From: Cyanobium usitatum str. Tous
GTDB taxonomy: Bacteria > Cyanobacteriota > Cyanobacteriia > PCC-6307 > Cyanobiaceae
Assembly (NCBI RefSeq): GCF_003011885.1
Contig: NZ_PXXO01000008.1
Span: 56,881 to 120,880, forward strand
DNA: 64,000 bases
Direction: 5' to 3'
Shown piece by piece: positions 1 to 10,193 of the stretch. The notes beneath the pieces were generated by a model. It was not told the DNA's origin, did no database searches, and worked only from the letters and a program-made list of their open reading frames with translations. How positions within the stretch are numbered: position 1 is the stretch's first letter; every line of letters begins with the position of its first letter. A program made the translations under genes and the position numbers.

Positions 1-172
1 CTGGCCCCAGGGGGTGGGTTTGCTGCCAGCGGTTCTCGTGCCTCTATGGCTCGGCCGCCGTCTCGGCGGCCACAGCGGCGATAGCTACGGAGCCTGTGTC
101 GAATGGACAGAAGCTCTGGCCCTGCTGCTCATGGCCCTGCTGCTGGGCTTGGGACCGCGGCTGGCAGCCTGA
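1..172 (+). CDS. cobS: Adenosylcobinamide-GDP ribazoletransferase, 3' end (partial)
   Basis: The last 56 codons of CobS, the membrane enzyme that joins adenosylcobinamide-GDP to alpha-ribazole late in cobalamin synthesis. The visible tail contains the family signature GGHSGDSYGA followed by a hydrophobic helix (ALALLLMALLLGL) and a stop after GPRLAA. The 5' part lies outside the window. The gene converges on the histidine kinase gene and overlaps its 3' end by 44 bp. The signature is distinctive, so the call is fairly firm despite the short fragment. Confidence 0.85.
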   Translation, partial: WPQGVGLLPAVLVPLWLGRRLGGHSGDSYGACVEWTEALALLLMALLLGLGPRLAA

Positions 173-1265
173 GGCAAAAGGCGTTGCCCCGCTCGGGCAG
201 TTGCTGGGCAACGGCTGCCGGCGGCAACACCAGGTTGAGCTCGCCACCGAGGCTGCGGGCCAGATCCCTGGCCAGGGCCAGTCCCAGCCCCGTCCCCGGC
301 CGCCCCTGCCCCTGCCGCCCCCGGAAACCCTGCTCAAAGATGGCCTGGCGCTCGTTTTCGGCGATCGGCTCGCCGCCATCCCACACCGTCAGTTGCCAGT
401 CCCCAGACGCCAGGGCTTGGCAGTCCAGGCCGATGGCCGTGCCGCTGGGGCTGTATCGGAAGGCGTTGTTCAGCAGGTTGGCCAAAATTTCAGCCACGGC
501 ACCACTGTCCCCGTGCCAGTTGGGCAAGCAGGATGGCGGATGCCAGGGGCGGCCCTGCAGAGAGGCCGTGGCAGCAGCCCGCTGCACCAAGGGCTGAAGC
601 CAGTCGAGCAGGGGTTGGCCCTCGGGCCCCACCAGCCCGGGGGGAAGTAGCAGGGGCGGCGCCGCTTCGCCGCTGACGGCGGCTTGTTCGTGGCGCCCCA
701 GCTGGCTGAGGGCATCCACGTAACGGTTGAGCTGGCGCTCTTCCGCCAGCAAGCCTTCCACCAGCGGTCGGTTCTGCTGGTCCTGTTCGAGGCGCCGCAG
801 CAGTAGTTGGCCGAAGGTGCGCAGCGCGGCGAGGGGGTTGCGCAGCTGGTGCAACAACAGGCTCAATTCGGCTTGCTGTTGCTCGAGGGTCTGCTGCAGT
901 TGCTGTTGTTCCAGATCAAGGCAGAGCGCTTCTGTCAGACACAGGGCGACGGCCTGGAGCCGCTGCCCCAGGCTGTCTGGCCAGGGCACCACGCTGGTTT
1001 CCACCTGGATCGCGCCCAGCAGCACCCGTTGGTGGCGCAGCGGCAGCCAGCGCCGCTCCTCCGCTGGCAAGCTCAGCGGACTGCCGGCTTCGACCGCAGG
1101 CAGGGCTCGGCCATCACTGGGCCATTGGCCGATTGGTACCAGGATGGGGGCGTTGGCTTCACCGGGCTGGGTGACGTAAACCACCAGGGAGCTGAGGTCG
1201 CTGCGATCAGCGAACTGGGCTAGCTGGAAGCGCAGTAGGGCGAGAAAGCGGTTGGAGACTTGCAT
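129..1265 (-). CDS. Two-component sensor histidine kinase
   Basis: A 378-residue cytosolic histidine kinase. Residues 1-115 form a GAF-like input region with no membrane segment. A glutamine-rich coiled stretch (about 117-135) leads to the phosphoacceptor motif LLLHQLRNPLAALR, with the histidine near residue 139. The ATPase domain shows an N box (LLNNAFRYSP), a G1-like VWDGGEPIAE and a G2 box PGTGLGLALA. No response regulator is adjacent. Picocyanobacteria carry few histidine kinases and one of this type commonly lies beside cobS, so it is probably an orthologue of that conserved sensor. The signal sensed cannot be read from the sequence. Confidence 0.9.
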   Translation of the reverse strand: MQVSNRFLALLRFQLAQFADRSDLSSLVVYVTQPGEANAPILVPIGQWPSDGRALPAVEAGSPLSLPAEERRWLPLRHQRVLLGAIQVETSVVPWPDSLGQRLQAVALCLTEALCLDLEQQQLQQTLEQQQAELSLLLHQLRNPLAALRTFGQLLLRRLEQDQQNRPLVEGLLAEERQLNRYVDALSQLGRHEQAAVSGEAAPPLLLPPGLVGPEGQPLLDWLQPLVQRAAATASLQGRPWHPPSCLPNWHGDSGAVAEILANLLNNAFRYSPSGTAIGLDCQALASGDWQLTVWDGGEPIAENERQAIFEQGFRGRQGQGRPGTGLGLALARDLARSLGGELNLVLPPAAVAQQLPERGNAFCLRLPAAVPSPAAGP

Positions 1266-1696
1266 CTGCTGCCCTCAGCCCCGGCCCTCTTCCAATAAGT
1301 TTGGATAAGGGGTGGGAAAACCAGAAAAAAGTCTTAAGATGAGCGGTATCGACCAATACGGCGCGGTCCGCAAGCGGGCAGCGGCTCGTCGTCGTGACGC
1401 CCTCACCCTTTGTTGCCCATTCAGGCAATTCAGGCTACAGCAGTAACAGATCCAACTTTCGCCGATCTTGCTTCCTGTTGTTCTGCACCCCGAATGGGCG
1501 GGGTGTGGCGTCACTGACCCCTGGGCCTGCTGACTCTCTCGGACAACAGAACGTTTGGGCGTCGCCCTGCTCTCCAAATTTTGGGGGGTGCGGGTGGGCT
1601 GAGTCACGGACCCTGCGCATGTTTTGCGCTCCCACTGTCCGTTCCCCCTCCGGTTTCTTTTCCTTCTCCTAATTCCTCCTTCTCGGGAGCAGTTCA
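1266..1696. other. 431 bp intergenic region, no gene recognised
   Basis: Divergent spacer between the histidine kinase and the DUF3155 gene, so it must hold promoters for both. No tRNA, known small RNA or convincing small ORF was seen; short open frames here lack protein-like composition. The last 50 bases before the DUF3155 start are strikingly pyrimidine-rich on the plus strand (runs of C and T), suggesting a long structured or CT-rich 5' leader, but no function can be assigned. Confidence 0.4.
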
Positions 1697-2068
1697 ATGT
1701 CCAAAAAGCGCAAGCGGATTAGCCGTCGCCGGCTCGCGGGCCAGCGGGTGCTGGCGCATGTTCCCACCTTCAATCTCGAGACCGGCTCCCACAAGCCGGT
1801 CACGGCAGCACGCCGCTTCATTGCTGAGGAGCTGTTGGTGCCCCCAGCAATTCTCAACGTGCGCCGCAACGAGCACACCACTGATCGCTTCTTCTGGGGC
1901 GAAAAGGGTCTGTTCAGCGCCCAGTACGCCGAGGAAAACCATTTCCTGTTTCCTTCACTGCGCACGATCGTCGACCGCATCGGTGAGGAGGTGCTTTTCG
2001 AAGGCATCGAAGCCCTCGCCGCCGACGACTGGGAAGAAATGGAGGAGTACGAATACGCCTTCGTTTGA
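1697..2068 (+). CDS. DUF3155 family protein
   Basis: A 123-residue protein of a family largely confined to cyanobacteria. It starts with a very basic tail (KKRKRISRRR), followed by the conserved blocks PVTAARRFIAEE, RRNEHTTDRFFWGEKGLF and YAEENHFLFPSL, and ends in an acidic tail (DDWEEMEEYEY). The basic N-terminus resembles nucleic-acid-binding tails, but that is inference. Molecular function is unknown. The ATG follows a CT-rich leader and a GGGAG element about 9 bases upstream. Full length for the family. Confidence 0.85.
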   Translation: MSKKRKRISRRRLAGQRVLAHVPTFNLETGSHKPVTAARRFIAEELLVPPAILNVRRNEHTTDRFFWGEKGLFSAQYAEENHFLFPSLRTIVDRIGEEVLFEGIEALAADDWEEMEEYEYAFV

Positions 2069-2111
2069 GCTTGGCTTTGCCCTGGCGGAACTCAGGTGGG
2101 CCAGTGGTTGT

Positions 2112-2741
2112 TCAGCATGACCACTGGCTGGCCAAGTAGCTCCGCAGGGCAGGAAACAGGCAGCTATCAATTGTGTGGCCGCCTGTAAAGCCAACCAGTT
2201 CGGTGTCGATGCCACCGAGTTGCAACTGCTCTTTTAGGGCCTCACTGGCTCCGTAGGGCACCACAGGATCCTGTTCGCCATGGGTGAGCAGGATTTTTGG
2301 CAGGCATGCTGCGGTTGGTTGCCAGCCGGGATGGGGGTAGCCGCTGCAGCCGATCAGGCCGGCCAGGGGTAGGCCGCTGCCGGCTGTGGCCACATCAAGG
2401 GCCATTGCGGCGCCTTGGGAGAAGCCCAGCAGAGCCGTTTGCTGCAGGGGCACCTCTACAGCTAGGGCCAGGAGCCGCTCTAGCAGCTGGGTTCGAGCGG
2501 CAGGTAGCTGGGGCCAATTTGGCTGTTGCAGGTCGTACCACTGGCGGCCGCTACCGCTTGGATGCGGCAGTGGTGCCCGCAGGGCCACCACGCTCACCGC
2601 TGGCCCCACCAGCACCTCGGCCAGGTCGAGCAGATCGTCGGCATCCGCTCCCCAGCCGTGCAGCAGCACAAGGCGCCGGTCGCACAGGTCCGGGCCACTG
2701 CGGATCAGTTGGTCGTTGGGCTGGCTGGTTTGGCTACTCAT
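2112..2741 (-). CDS. Alpha/beta hydrolase, carboxylesterase/phospholipase type
   Basis: A 209-residue hydrolase of the carboxylesterase/acyl-thioesterase class. The [13 protein letters not shown] oxyanion region is near the N-terminus. The nucleophile elbow is GFSQGAA, the catalytic Asp is in [11 protein letters not shown], and the His is in GGHTID near the C-terminus, so the full triad is present. The start was placed at the ATG giving MSSQTSQP; an upstream extension would overlap the divergent purH start region. There are 55 bp between this start and purH, suggesting a shared promoter region. The substrate cannot be inferred. Confidence 0.85.
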   Translation of the reverse strand: MSSQTSQPNDQLIRSGPDLCDRRLVLLHGWGADADDLLDLAEVLVGPAVSVVALRAPLPHPSGSGRQWYDLQQPNWPQLPAARTQLLERLLALAVEVPLQQTALLGFSQGAAMALDVATAGSGLPLAGLIGCSGYPHPGWQPTAACLPKILLTHGEQDPVVPYGASEALKEQLQLGGIDTELVGFTGGHTIDSCLFPALRSYLASQWSC

Positions 2742-2796
2742 GGCGGGGGATCGATTGCTGCGTAGGTTGGCCCTTATACCTGCACTTATGGCAGCC

Positions 2797-4356
2797 ATGG
2801 CCCCCACGGCCCTTCTAAGCGTCTCCAATAAGGAGGGCCTGGTGCCCTTGGCCGAGGGGCTGCTGGAGGCTGGCTATCAGTTGATTTCAAGTGGCGGCAC
2901 CGCTGCGGCCCTCAAGGCGGCCGGGCTTGAGGTCACCAAGGTGGCGGAGCACACCGGGGCCCCTGAGATCTTGGGCGGCAGGGTCAAGACCCTGCACCCA
3001 CGCATCCATGGCGGCATCCTGGCTCGCCGCTGCGAGCCCAGCCACCAGGCTGATCTGGAGGCCCAGGGCATTGCCCCGATCGACGTGGTGGTGGTCAACC
3101 TCTACCCATTTCGAGAAACCGTTGCCAACCCCGAGGTGGCATTCGATACCGCCATCGAGAACATCGATATCGGTGGACCGGCAATGGTGCGGGCAGCGGC
3201 CAAAAATCACGCCGATGTGGTGGTGCTGACCAGCCCCAGCCAATACGAACCCTTTCTTGAGTGCCTGCGCACCGGAGCCATCAGCGCTGCCCTGCGGCGC
3301 CAGCTGGCGCTGGAAGCCTTCCAGCACACCGCCAGCTACGACACGGCGATCAGCAGCTGGCTGGCAGCCCAGCTGGCCGGCGCAGCCGAGCTTCCATCAG
3401 CGGTGGCGGCGCCCCTGCGACTGGAACTGCCCGCCCGTCAGAGCCTGCGCTACGGCGAAAACCCCCACCAACAGGCCACCTGGCACAGCGAGCCCGCTGC
3501 CGGCTGGGGCGCCGCGGTGCAACTCCAGGGCAAGGAGCTCAGCTACAACAACTTGATTGATCTGGATGCGGCCCTAGCCACCGTGCGGGAGTTTGGCTAC
3601 GGCCCCGGGGCCCAGCCCGCGGCGGTTGTGGTCAAGCACACCAATCCCTGTGGTGTGGCCATCGGCCACAGCGGCGCCGCTGCCCTCAGCCGGGCCCTTG
3701 ACGCCGATCGGCTCTCAGCCTTCGGCGGCATTGTGGCTATCAACTGTGTGGTGGATCTAGCCACCGCTGAATTGCTGACCAGCCTGTTCCTTGAATGTGT
3801 AGTGGCGCCTGGCTTTGATGGACCGGCATTGGAGCGGCTGGCCACGAAAGCCAATCTGCGCCTGCTGGAATTGAATCCTGCGGCGATCGCTATGGCGTCC
3901 AGGCGCCAGCTGCGCACCCTGCTGGGCGGGGTACTGGTACAGGAGTTAGACGATCAACCGGTTGATGGAGCGGCCTGGCAGGTGGTTAGCGAACGCCAGC
4001 CCACAGCCCAGGAGCTCGACGACCTCGGTTTTGCCTGGAAGCTGGCCCGCCACGTGCGCTCCAATGCCATCACCGTGGCCAAGGGTGGTCAGAGCCTGGG
4101 CATTGGCGCCGGCCAGATGAATCGGGTTGGCTCGGCCAGGCTGGCCTTGGAAGCGGCCGGAGATCGGGCCCGCGGTGCGGTGCTTGCTAGCGATGGCTTC
4201 TTCCCCTTCGATGACACCGTGCGGCTGGCCGCTGGTCAAGGCATCACTGCTGTCATTCAGCCTGGCGGCAGCGTGCGCGACGCCGATTCGATCACTGCCT
4301 GCAATGCCCTTGGCTTGGCGATGGTGGTAACCGGTCGACGTCATTTTCTGCATTGA
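2797..4356 (+). CDS. purH: Bifunctional AICAR transformylase/IMP cyclohydrolase
   Basis: Catalyses the last two steps of IMP synthesis: formylation of AICAR and ring closure. The N-terminal MGS-like IMP cyclohydrolase domain begins with [16 protein letters not shown] and includes [14 protein letters not shown]. The transformylase domain follows from about residue 200, with VVKHTNPCG and the C-terminal SDGFFPFDD. Length (519 residues) is normal. An ATG nine bases upstream (2788) is an equally in-frame alternative; the later ATG matches the usual start MAPTALLS in related picocyanobacteria as I recall them. Divergent from the hydrolase gene. Confidence 0.95.
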   Translation: MAPTALLSVSNKEGLVPLAEGLLEAGYQLISSGGTAAALKAAGLEVTKVAEHTGAPEILGGRVKTLHPRIHGGILARRCEPSHQADLEAQGIAPIDVVVVNLYPFRETVANPEVAFDTAIENIDIGGPAMVRAAAKNHADVVVLTSPSQYEPFLECLRTGAISAALRRQLALEAFQHTASYDTAISSWLAAQLAGAAELPSAVAAPLRLELPARQSLRYGENPHQQATWHSEPAAGWGAAVQLQGKELSYNNLIDLDAALATVREFGYGPGAQPAAVVVKHTNPCGVAIGHSGAAALSRALDADRLSAFGGIVAINCVVDLATAELLTSLFLECVVAPGFDGPALERLATKANLRLLELNPAAIAMASRRQLRTLLGGVLVQELDDQPVDGAAWQVVSERQPTAQELDDLGFAWKLARHVRSNAITVAKGGQSLGIGAGQMNRVGSARLALEAAGDRARGAVLASDGFFPFDDTVRLAAGQGITAVIQPGGSVRDADSITACNALGLAMVVTGRRHFLH

Positions 4357-4451
4357 CGCCCTTGCTGGGGCGCAGTGAGTTGTAGTTTCGCTCCATAAGT
4401 CCTGTTCTGCTGCGCACTTGCCGCAGCCTTCCCTTGGCCCCCTCTGACGCC

Positions 4452-4916
4452 ATGCCCGAAGCCCTCGCCTACAACCTCAACTTCCTCCATCCCCTGTTGA
4501 TGCTGGGTCTGCTGGCCCTCTCCAGTTATGGGATGCTGCTTGGCATCAAGGCCAAGAAAACCCGCACCGCAGATGCTGAGACCCGCAAGCAGCTGATCAA
4601 GGGTCAATTCGCTAAGCGCCATTTCCAGATCGGCAGCCTGATCCTGGCCCTCACCGTGCTGGGTACCTTTGGCGGAATGGCCGTCACCTACCTCAATAAC
4701 GGCAAATTATTTGTAGGCCCCCACCTGCTTGTGGGCATTGGCATGACCTGCTTGATCGCCCTGGCGGTGTCGCTTACCCCACTGATGCAGCAGGGCAATT
4801 TGATCGCCCGCAAGGTCCATGTGGGCCTCAACATGGCAATGATGACCCTGTTTCTGTGGCAGGCGGTGAGTGGCTTTCAGATCCTCAACAAAATCTGGGA
4901 AAACCGCCCTGCTTGA
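4452..4916 (+). CDS. DUF4079 family membrane protein
   Basis: A 154-residue integral membrane protein with about four helices: FLHPLLMLGLLALSSYGMLL, the segment after FQIGSLILALTVLG, the LLVGIGMTCLIALAV region and a final helix with MAMMTLFLWQAVSG. Conserved histidines occur near or inside membrane segments (FLHP, RHFQ, PHLL, KVHVGLN), as in DUF4079 and cytochrome b561-like proteins; haem binding is only a possibility. The ATG was chosen over an in-frame TTG 18 bases upstream. It lies downstream of purH in the same direction with 95 bp between them, so it may have its own promoter. Confidence 0.85.
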   Translation: MPEALAYNLNFLHPLLMLGLLALSSYGMLLGIKAKKTRTADAETRKQLIKGQFAKRHFQIGSLILALTVLGTFGGMAVTYLNNGKLFVGPHLLVGIGMTCLIALAVSLTPLMQQGNLIARKVHVGLNMAMMTLFLWQAVSGFQILNKIWENRPA

Positions 4917-4965
4917 GTGCTGGCTTCGGGGCTAGGTCTCAAGTTTGAAAGACTGCCCAGTTGAT

Positions 4966-5643
4966 TTAGAACTGGGCGCTTCGCCGGGGTGGGCACTCCA
5001 GATCGTGGCTGCCGTGGAAATCTTCCTGCACCTTCCAGGTGAGCCGGCGAGAGATCTGCCTCACGATTTGACGGAGCAGGTGGTCGCCGCTCGACTGCAC
5101 TAGCCCGTCAGGCAGCAGGGTGATCACTCCGGGTAGGCGTATCCAGACGCTCAGGTCGAGCTGCCAGCGCACCAGAGTCTGGGGGCGAGGATCGTCGGAA
5201 GCGACGGTATCCTCATTGGCTTGGTCGAGCTGCAGCGAGGCGTTGAACTCGACGTCGTAGAGCCCTTCGAGGTTGGGATCGCCTCCGGGGTGGGGAACGG
5301 TCAAAATTCGGTATAGGCCTTGGTCTTGGGGCAGCAACTCCAGGCCGATGGTGGGCTCCACTTCGAAGCCGAAGTTGCCAAAGGTGCCCAGAGTCAGCGC
5401 GTAGCCCCGCTTGCCGAGGGGTTCCACAGTCATCGGGGCAGCACAACGGCGAAACCAACCCTCGTGGTGATCGAGGTATTCGGAGACAACGGGCGCGCTA
5501 GCCCGCATTTCCATCACGTCGGCAAAGGCACTGGCATAGCGCCTCACCCGCGGATCATCGCTGTGGCGCAGCAGCAGCAGACCGGAGCCCAGCTCTCCCT
5601 TGGACGACGGATGGGCTGGTGCGGTTGACAACGACAAAGGCAA
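4966..5643 (-). CDS. DUF1997 family protein
   Basis: A 225-residue soluble protein of the cyanobacterial/plastid DUF1997 family. Recognisable blocks are VSEYLDHHEGWFRRC, GFEVEPTIGLELLPQD, DLSVWIRLPG and the C-terminal LRQIVRQISRRLTWKVQEDFH. The family is thought to be lipid- or polyketide-cyclase-like in fold, but no function is established. No ATG is available before the conserved region: a stop codon sits directly upstream of a TTG encoding MPLSLST, so TTG initiation is likely. Convergent with the DUF4079 gene. Confidence 0.8.
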   Translation of the reverse strand: MPLSLSTAPAHPSSKGELGSGLLLLRHSDDPRVRRYASAFADVMEMRASAPVVSEYLDHHEGWFRRCAAPMTVEPLGKRGYALTLGTFGNFGFEVEPTIGLELLPQDQGLYRILTVPHPGGDPNLEGLYDVEFNASLQLDQANEDTVASDDPRPQTLVRWQLDLSVWIRLPGVITLLPDGLVQSSGDHLLRQIVRQISRRLTWKVQEDFHGSHDLECPPRRSAQF

Positions 5644-5768
5644 CTACTGGCGTTTGACCAGCCCTGGCAGCAAGATGCCGGGCTTGTTCAAGGCGTTCTT
5701 GAATCAATGTAAAGCCCCTGGTGGACCCAAGTGCCGCCGGCTGTGACACCCGGACACCTTGGTTCGGC

Positions 5769-6965
5769 TCAGGCTTCGCAGAGTTCGATCAGCCGCTCGA
5801 TCACGTCTTCCACCACCCGGTCTGGAGTGGAGGCCCCGGAGGTGATGCCCACTCGGATTGGACCTTCGGGCAGGAAGGGCAGCTCGATTTCGAGCTCGCC
5901 CCCTAGGGGCATGTGCTCGATGCGGTTGCCAGGGCCAATGCGCTCGGGGGTGTCGATGTGGAAGGAGCGGATGCCGCGGCTGACGGCGATCTCCTGCAGG
6001 TGGGTGGTATTAGACGAGTTGTAACCGCCGATCACCACCATCAGGTCGAGGGGCTCATCAACTAAGGCGAAAATGGCGTCCTGGCGCTCCTGGGTGGCGT
6101 CGCAAATGGTGTTGAAGGCCAAGAAGTGCTCATTGAGCTCAATGGGGCCGAAGCGCTGCAGCATGGTGCGCTCGAACAGGCGGCCAATCTCTTCGGTTTC
6201 GCTCTTCAGCATGGTGGTCTGGTTTGCGACTCCCACCCGGATCAGATCGCGGTCGGGGTCAAAGCCGGGCGAGCAGGCTTTGGCAAAGCGGGCCATGAAC
6301 GATTCCCGATCGCCATTGCCGAGGATGTATTCGCTCACCATTTGGGCTTCGGCCAAGTCGAGCACAACCAAGTAGGTGCCGGCGAAGCTGCTGGTGGCGA
6401 GGGTTTCCTCGTGCTTGACCTTGCCGTGGATGATCGAGGTGAAGGAGTGCTTTTTGTGCTTTTCCACCGTGTTCCACACCTTGGAGACCCAGGGGCAGGT
6501 CGTATCAACGATGTGGCAGCCCCGCTCGCTTAGCAGCTGCATCTCCTGAACGGTGGCGCCGAATGCGGGCAGTATCACCACATCACCGCTGGCAACCTCC
6601 GAAAAATCTTTCATGCCGTCTTCCACGGAGATGAACAGCACGTTCATGTCGCGCAGGTGATCGTTGACCGAAGGGTTGTGGATGATTTCGTTGGTGATCC
6701 AGATCCGTTCAGTGGGGTAGTGGCGCCGAGTTTCGTAGGCCATCGCCACTGCCCGCTCTACGCCCCAGCAGAAACCAAAAGCTTCAGCCAGCCGCACGGT
6801 GAGGCGGCCGCTCTCGAGCGAGTAGCCGCTTTCCCGCAGCTTGGCGATCAGATCGCTTTGGTAGGCCTGCTCCAGGCTGCCTGCCACCTCATTGCCCAAG
6901 CCGAAGCCTCGGCGGTTGTAACGCTCCGAGTGGTGCAAGGAGCGTTTGAAGGCGCGGGTATCCAC
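5769..6965 (-). CDS. ispH: 4-hydroxy-3-methylbut-2-enyl diphosphate reductase
   Basis: The terminal MEP-pathway enzyme, an Fe-S reductase making IPP and DMAPP for carotenoids, chlorophyll tails and quinones. The three cluster cysteines are visible in [24 protein letters not shown] and FNTICDATQ. As in other cyanobacteria it is longer (398 residues) than E. coli IspH, with the N-terminal block [18 protein letters not shown] place the start at the GTG giving MDTRAFKRS, matching the usual cyanobacterial N-terminus; an in-frame ATG eight codons upstream is the alternative. It lies beside the downstream GAP-family gene with 37 bp between. Confidence 0.93.
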   Translation of the reverse strand: MDTRAFKRSLHHSERYNRRGFGLGNEVAGSLEQAYQSDLIAKLRESGYSLESGRLTVRLAEAFGFCWGVERAVAMAYETRRHYPTERIWITNEIIHNPSVNDHLRDMNVLFISVEDGMKDFSEVASGDVVILPAFGATVQEMQLLSERGCHIVDTTCPWVSKVWNTVEKHKKHSFTSIIHGKVKHEETLATSSFAGTYLVVLDLAEAQMVSEYILGNGDRESFMARFAKACSPGFDPDRDLIRVGVANQTTMLKSETEEIGRLFERTMLQRFGPIELNEHFLAFNTICDATQERQDAIFALVDEPLDLMVVIGGYNSSNTTHLQEIAVSRGIRSFHIDTPERIGPGNRIEHMPLGGELEIELPFLPEGPIRVGITSGASTPDRVVEDVIERLIELCEA

Positions 6966-7002
6966 AGCGTCGAGGTCTCGGTGAATCAACTCTATGGGCC
7001 AC

Positions 7003-7710
7003 TTAGGTCAGAGCTGCGGCTCCCAGGGTCATCTGGTGGAGGCCCTCAATTCCTTGCCAGCCCAGATAGACCCCCAGCACTAGGGCGAACACCCCCACCA
7101 GCCATTCCGCCCGATGCACAAGCCAGTCGTTGAGGCGGCTCAGGGGCTGGCGCAGCCTGCCGCCGCTCAGCAGCCAGGCCAGTGGTGGCAGCAGCAGTAG
7201 CGAGGTGGTTACGGCCACAAATACGGCGCCCACCTCCAGATCCCCGCGCAGGGAGGTGTGGTTGGTGAGCAACATGCCCCCTTCCTTGGCGTAAAAAACC
7301 AGATTTTCCGGGCTGACCAAGGCACAGCCGGCCCCCAGTCCGAGCAGGGGAAACCAGTCGAGCTCGGGCAGCTGGCCCATCAGTTGCATCGCCCAGCTCT
7401 CCTCACCGATGGCTGCTGCAGGGGTTAGCTGGAACAGCCCCAAGGCCACCAGGGCTCCGGCACCGATCAGGTCCATCAACACCTGGCCGCGGCTGCCCAG
7501 CTGCATGGCCCAACTGAAGCGACTGCCTACCAGCACCACCGCTGCCAGCGCGCCACCGTTGGCGAGTATCCAGCCCCCCAGGTAGGTGAAGCAGCGTCGC
7601 AGCGGGTTGGGGCCCAGCAGCAGCAGGGCCACCAGAGCGATGTTGAGTGGGCTGAAGGAAATGCCCAGGCCCAGGGCGATGGTCTGGGTGAGCCAGTGGA
7701 ACGGGAGCAT
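7003..7710 (-). CDS. GAP-family (SfLAP-like) membrane protein
   Basis: A 235-residue polytopic membrane protein with about six helices. The N-terminal block [20 protein letters not shown] and the LGLFQLTPA region resemble the LysE-superfamily GAP/sulfolipid-1-addressing family, whose members are small-molecule exporters or of unknown role. The start was set at the ATG giving MLPFHWLTQ; the longer frame would overlap sfsA. It lies 16 bp downstream of sfsA in the same direction, so probably co-transcribed. The substrate is unknown. Confidence 0.65.
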   Translation of the reverse strand: MLPFHWLTQTIALGLGISFSPLNIALVALLLLGPNPLRRCFTYLGGWILANGGALAAVVLVGSRFSWAMQLGSRGQVLMDLIGAGALVALGLFQLTPAAAIGEESWAMQLMGQLPELDWFPLLGLGAGCALVSPENLVFYAKEGGMLLTNHTSLRGDLEVGAVFVAVTTSLLLLPPLAWLLSGGRLRQPLSRLNDWLVHRAEWLVGVFALVLGVYLGWQGIEGLHQMTLGAAALT

Positions 7711-7726
7711 CGCGGGATTGTGGCGC

Positions 7727-8494
7727 TTAGCCAGCCCCAAGGGCGGGACCGTGGGTTTCCACAGCCGCAATTCCATGCCAGTTCACCTCGCTGGCGCTGA
7801 AGCTGTAGCGGCAGGGCAGTACCTCCACGCCCGCTGCCAGGGCCTGGCGAAAAAGTTCGCCATAGCGTGGATCTGCCGCGTCGCCCGGGGCAAAGCGGCT
7901 CACATCGCCCCGACTAAGGCAGGGCACCAGTACGGAACGGCTCTCTGGCAGCAGGGCCATCAGCTCCACCAGGTGTTTTTGGCCCCGTTCAGTGACGGTG
8001 TCTGGGAAAAGGGCCAGCTCCCCTTCGCTCCAGGTGGTGTTTTTCACCTCCAGGTAGATCGGCCTGGGATCGGCGGCGTTTTCCGCTGGTGTGAGCAGCA
8101 GGTCGATGCGGCTGCGGCGCCCTTCGCCATAGGGCACCTCGGCACGGATGGCTGCGATCGGCCCCAGCCAGGGCTCCAGGCAACCGGCCTCAATCGTGGC
8201 CCGCACCAGATGGTTGGGGAGGGCCGTGTTGACGCCCACCCAGATGGGCGTGCCATCGGCGCCAGGCACCTGGGCCTGCTCCCAGGTCCAGGCAAGCTTG
8301 CGGCTGGGGGAAGGGGCGTGGCGCAAGCGCACCCTTCCGCCGGGGTGCAGCACTCCGGTCATCGGCCCGGTGTTGGCGCAGTGGGCCGTGACCAGTTCGC
8401 CGTTTTCTAGTTCGATATCGGCCAGGAAGCGCTTGTAGCGCTTCACCAAGGTGCCCTCTACCAGGGGGCGGAGGCTGAGCACGCAGGTGGCCAT
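7727..8494 (-). CDS. sfsA: Sugar fermentation stimulation protein homologue
   Basis: A 255-residue SfsA family protein. Diagnostic blocks are LVKRYKRFLADIELENG, VTAHCANTGPMTGVL, YGEGRRSRIDLLL and YLEVKNTTW. The last two resemble a nuclease-type PD-(D/E)xK core (D...ExK), and the family also has an N-terminal OB-like DNA-binding fold. Its role in cyanobacteria is unknown. The start was chosen at the ATG giving MATCVLSLRPL, 73 bp from the divergent murJ start. Confidence 0.92.
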   Translation of the reverse strand: MATCVLSLRPLVEGTLVKRYKRFLADIELENGELVTAHCANTGPMTGVLHPGGRVRLRHAPSPSRKLAWTWEQAQVPGADGTPIWVGVNTALPNHLVRATIEAGCLEPWLGPIAAIRAEVPYGEGRRSRIDLLLTPAENAADPRPIYLEVKNTTWSEGELALFPDTVTERGQKHLVELMALLPESRSVLVPCLSRGDVSRFAPGDAADPRYGELFRQALAAGVEVLPCRYSFSASEVNWHGIAAVETHGPALGAG

Positions 8495-8567
8495 GGCGGG
8501 CGGGGTGGGGTGGATTGGAGCAGGCCAGCCATACTGCCGCCAACTCCCGGGCCTTGAGTTCCACTGG

Positions 8568-10193
8568 ATGGCACAGTCCCTCAGGCGCATTGCCCTGGTT
8601 GTGGCAGTGGCCACTGCCCTCAGCAAGTTGGCCGGCTTGGTGCGGCAGCAGGCCATTGCAGCAGCCTTCGGCGTTGGCGCGGCTTACGACGCCTACAACT
8701 ACGCCTACGTGCTGCCCGGCTTTCTGCTGATCCTGCTGGGCGGCATTAACGGACCTTTCCACAGCGCCATGGTGAGCGTGCTGGCCCGCCGGCCCCGCCA
8801 GGAGGGCGCCTACGTGCTGGCAGCAATCAACACCCTGGTGGGGGCGGGGTTGCTCGGGGTGACGGTGTTGCTGCTGGTGTTCGCTGGCCCCCTGATCACC
8901 CTGGTGGGCCCGGGTCTGGATGCCACCCGCCACGACATCGCCGTACTGCAGCTGCGTTGGATGGCGCCGATGGCCCTATTTGCCGGGCTGATCGGCCTCG
9001 GCTTTGGAGCCCTTAATGCTGCTGATGAATTTTGGTTGCCCTCGGTGAGCCCCTTGCTCTCGAGCGTGGCCGTGATCGCTGGTATCGGGGTGCTGTGGTG
9101 GCAGCTCGGTGCAGCGATCACCCTGCCCACCACGGCGGTGCTTGGCGGCGTGGTGCTGGCCGGCTCCACAACTTTGGGGGCGGTGCTGCAGTGGCTGATT
9201 CAGCTGCCAGCCCTGGCCCGGCAAGGGCTGCAACGCTTTCAGCTGGTGTGGGACTGGAGGGACCCCGGTGTGCGCGAGGTTCTGCAGGTGATGGGGCCCG
9301 CCACCCTCTCCTCGGGGATGCTGCAGATCAACGTGTTTGTGTCCCTGTTTTTCGCTTCGGGCATCCCGGCGGCCGCGGCGGGTCTCGGCTACGCCAACCT
9401 GCTCGTGCAAACGCCCCTAGGGCTGCTCTCCAATGCCCTGCTGGTGCCGCTATTGCCGGTTTATGCTCGGCTAACGGCACCGGACGATCGACCTGAGCTG
9501 GTCGGTCGTATCCGCCAGGGGCTGATGCTCTCCAACGCCAGCATGCTGCCCCTGGGGGCGTTGATGGTGGCGCTGGCTTTGCCGATCGTGGCTTTGATCT
9601 ATGAGCGGGGAGCTTTCAATGCCGGTGCTGCGGAGTTGGTGGGCAACCTGCTGATGGCCTACGGCATCGGCATGCCCGCCTATCTGGCTCGCGACGTGCT
9701 GGTGAGGGTGTTCTATGCCCTCGGCGATGGGGTTACGCCGTTCCGCTGGTCGATGGCGGGGATTGGGCTGAATGCGCTCTTCTGCTGGGCTTTCGTGGGC
9801 GGACCGGTGCCCGGCGCTACCCAGCTGCTGCCTGGGCTCTATTGCGGCGCCGCCGGCCTGGTGCTGGCCACCGTGGCGGTGAATCTGATCACCTGTGTGG
9901 GTTTGCTGCTGGCGCTGCAGACCAAGCTCGGTGGGCTGCCATTGCGGCTGTGGCTGCGCGACACGATGGTGCTGTTCGGTGCTGCCGTACTGGCCGGACT
10001 GGCGGCCTGGGGCGTGTCAGTCACTGTGGCCTGGCCCACTGGTCTTTGGGGCCGGCTCCTGGAGTGCAGCTTTGCCGGCGGAGTGGGTGTGCTGATCTAT
10101 GGCGTGGTGGCCAGCCTTGCCCAGGTGCCAGAGGTCAAGGATCTGACCGACCAGTTGCGGGATCGCTTGCCTCGAATTGGCGCCAGGCGCTAG
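8568..10193 (+). CDS. murJ: Lipid II flippase MurJ (MviN)
   Basis: A 541-residue polytopic membrane protein of the MOP superfamily that flips lipid II for peptidoglycan synthesis. The N-terminus SLRRIALVVAVATALSKLAG and the block LVRQQAIAAAFG carry the family's conserved arginine-rich first helix. About 14 hydrophobic segments follow, including YERGAFN before helix 10. The start was chosen at the ATG giving MAQSLRR; upstream codons would run into sfsA. The 3' end overlaps the convergent small gene by 4 bp. Confidence 0.93.
   Translation: MAQSLRRIALVVAVATALSKLAGLVRQQAIAAAFGVGAAYDAYNYAYVLPGFLLILLGGINGPFHSAMVSVLARRPRQEGAYVLAAINTLVGAGLLGVTVLLLVFAGPLITLVGPGLDATRHDIAVLQLRWMAPMALFAGLIGLGFGALNAADEFWLPSVSPLLSSVAVIAGIGVLWWQLGAAITLPTTAVLGGVVLAGSTTLGAVLQWLIQLPALARQGLQRFQLVWDWRDPGVREVLQVMGPATLSSGMLQINVFVSLFFASGIPAAAAGLGYANLLVQTPLGLLSNALLVPLLPVYARLTAPDDRPELVGRIRQGLMLSNASMLPLGALMVALALPIVALIYERGAFNAGAAELVGNLLMAYGIGMPAYLARDVLVRVFYALGDGVTPFRWSMAGIGLNALFCWAFVGGPVPGATQLLPGLYCGAAGLVLATVAVNLITCVGLLLALQTKLGGLPLRLWLRDTMVLFGAAVLAGLAAWGVSVTVAWPTGLWGRLLECSFAGGVGVLIYGVVASLAQVPEVKDLTDQLRDRLPRIGARR

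Noticed and set aside
1266..1696. Small ORFs in the DUF3155 upstream region
   Set aside because: Short frames on both strands lack conserved-looking composition and start signals; treated as non-coding leader and promoter sequence.
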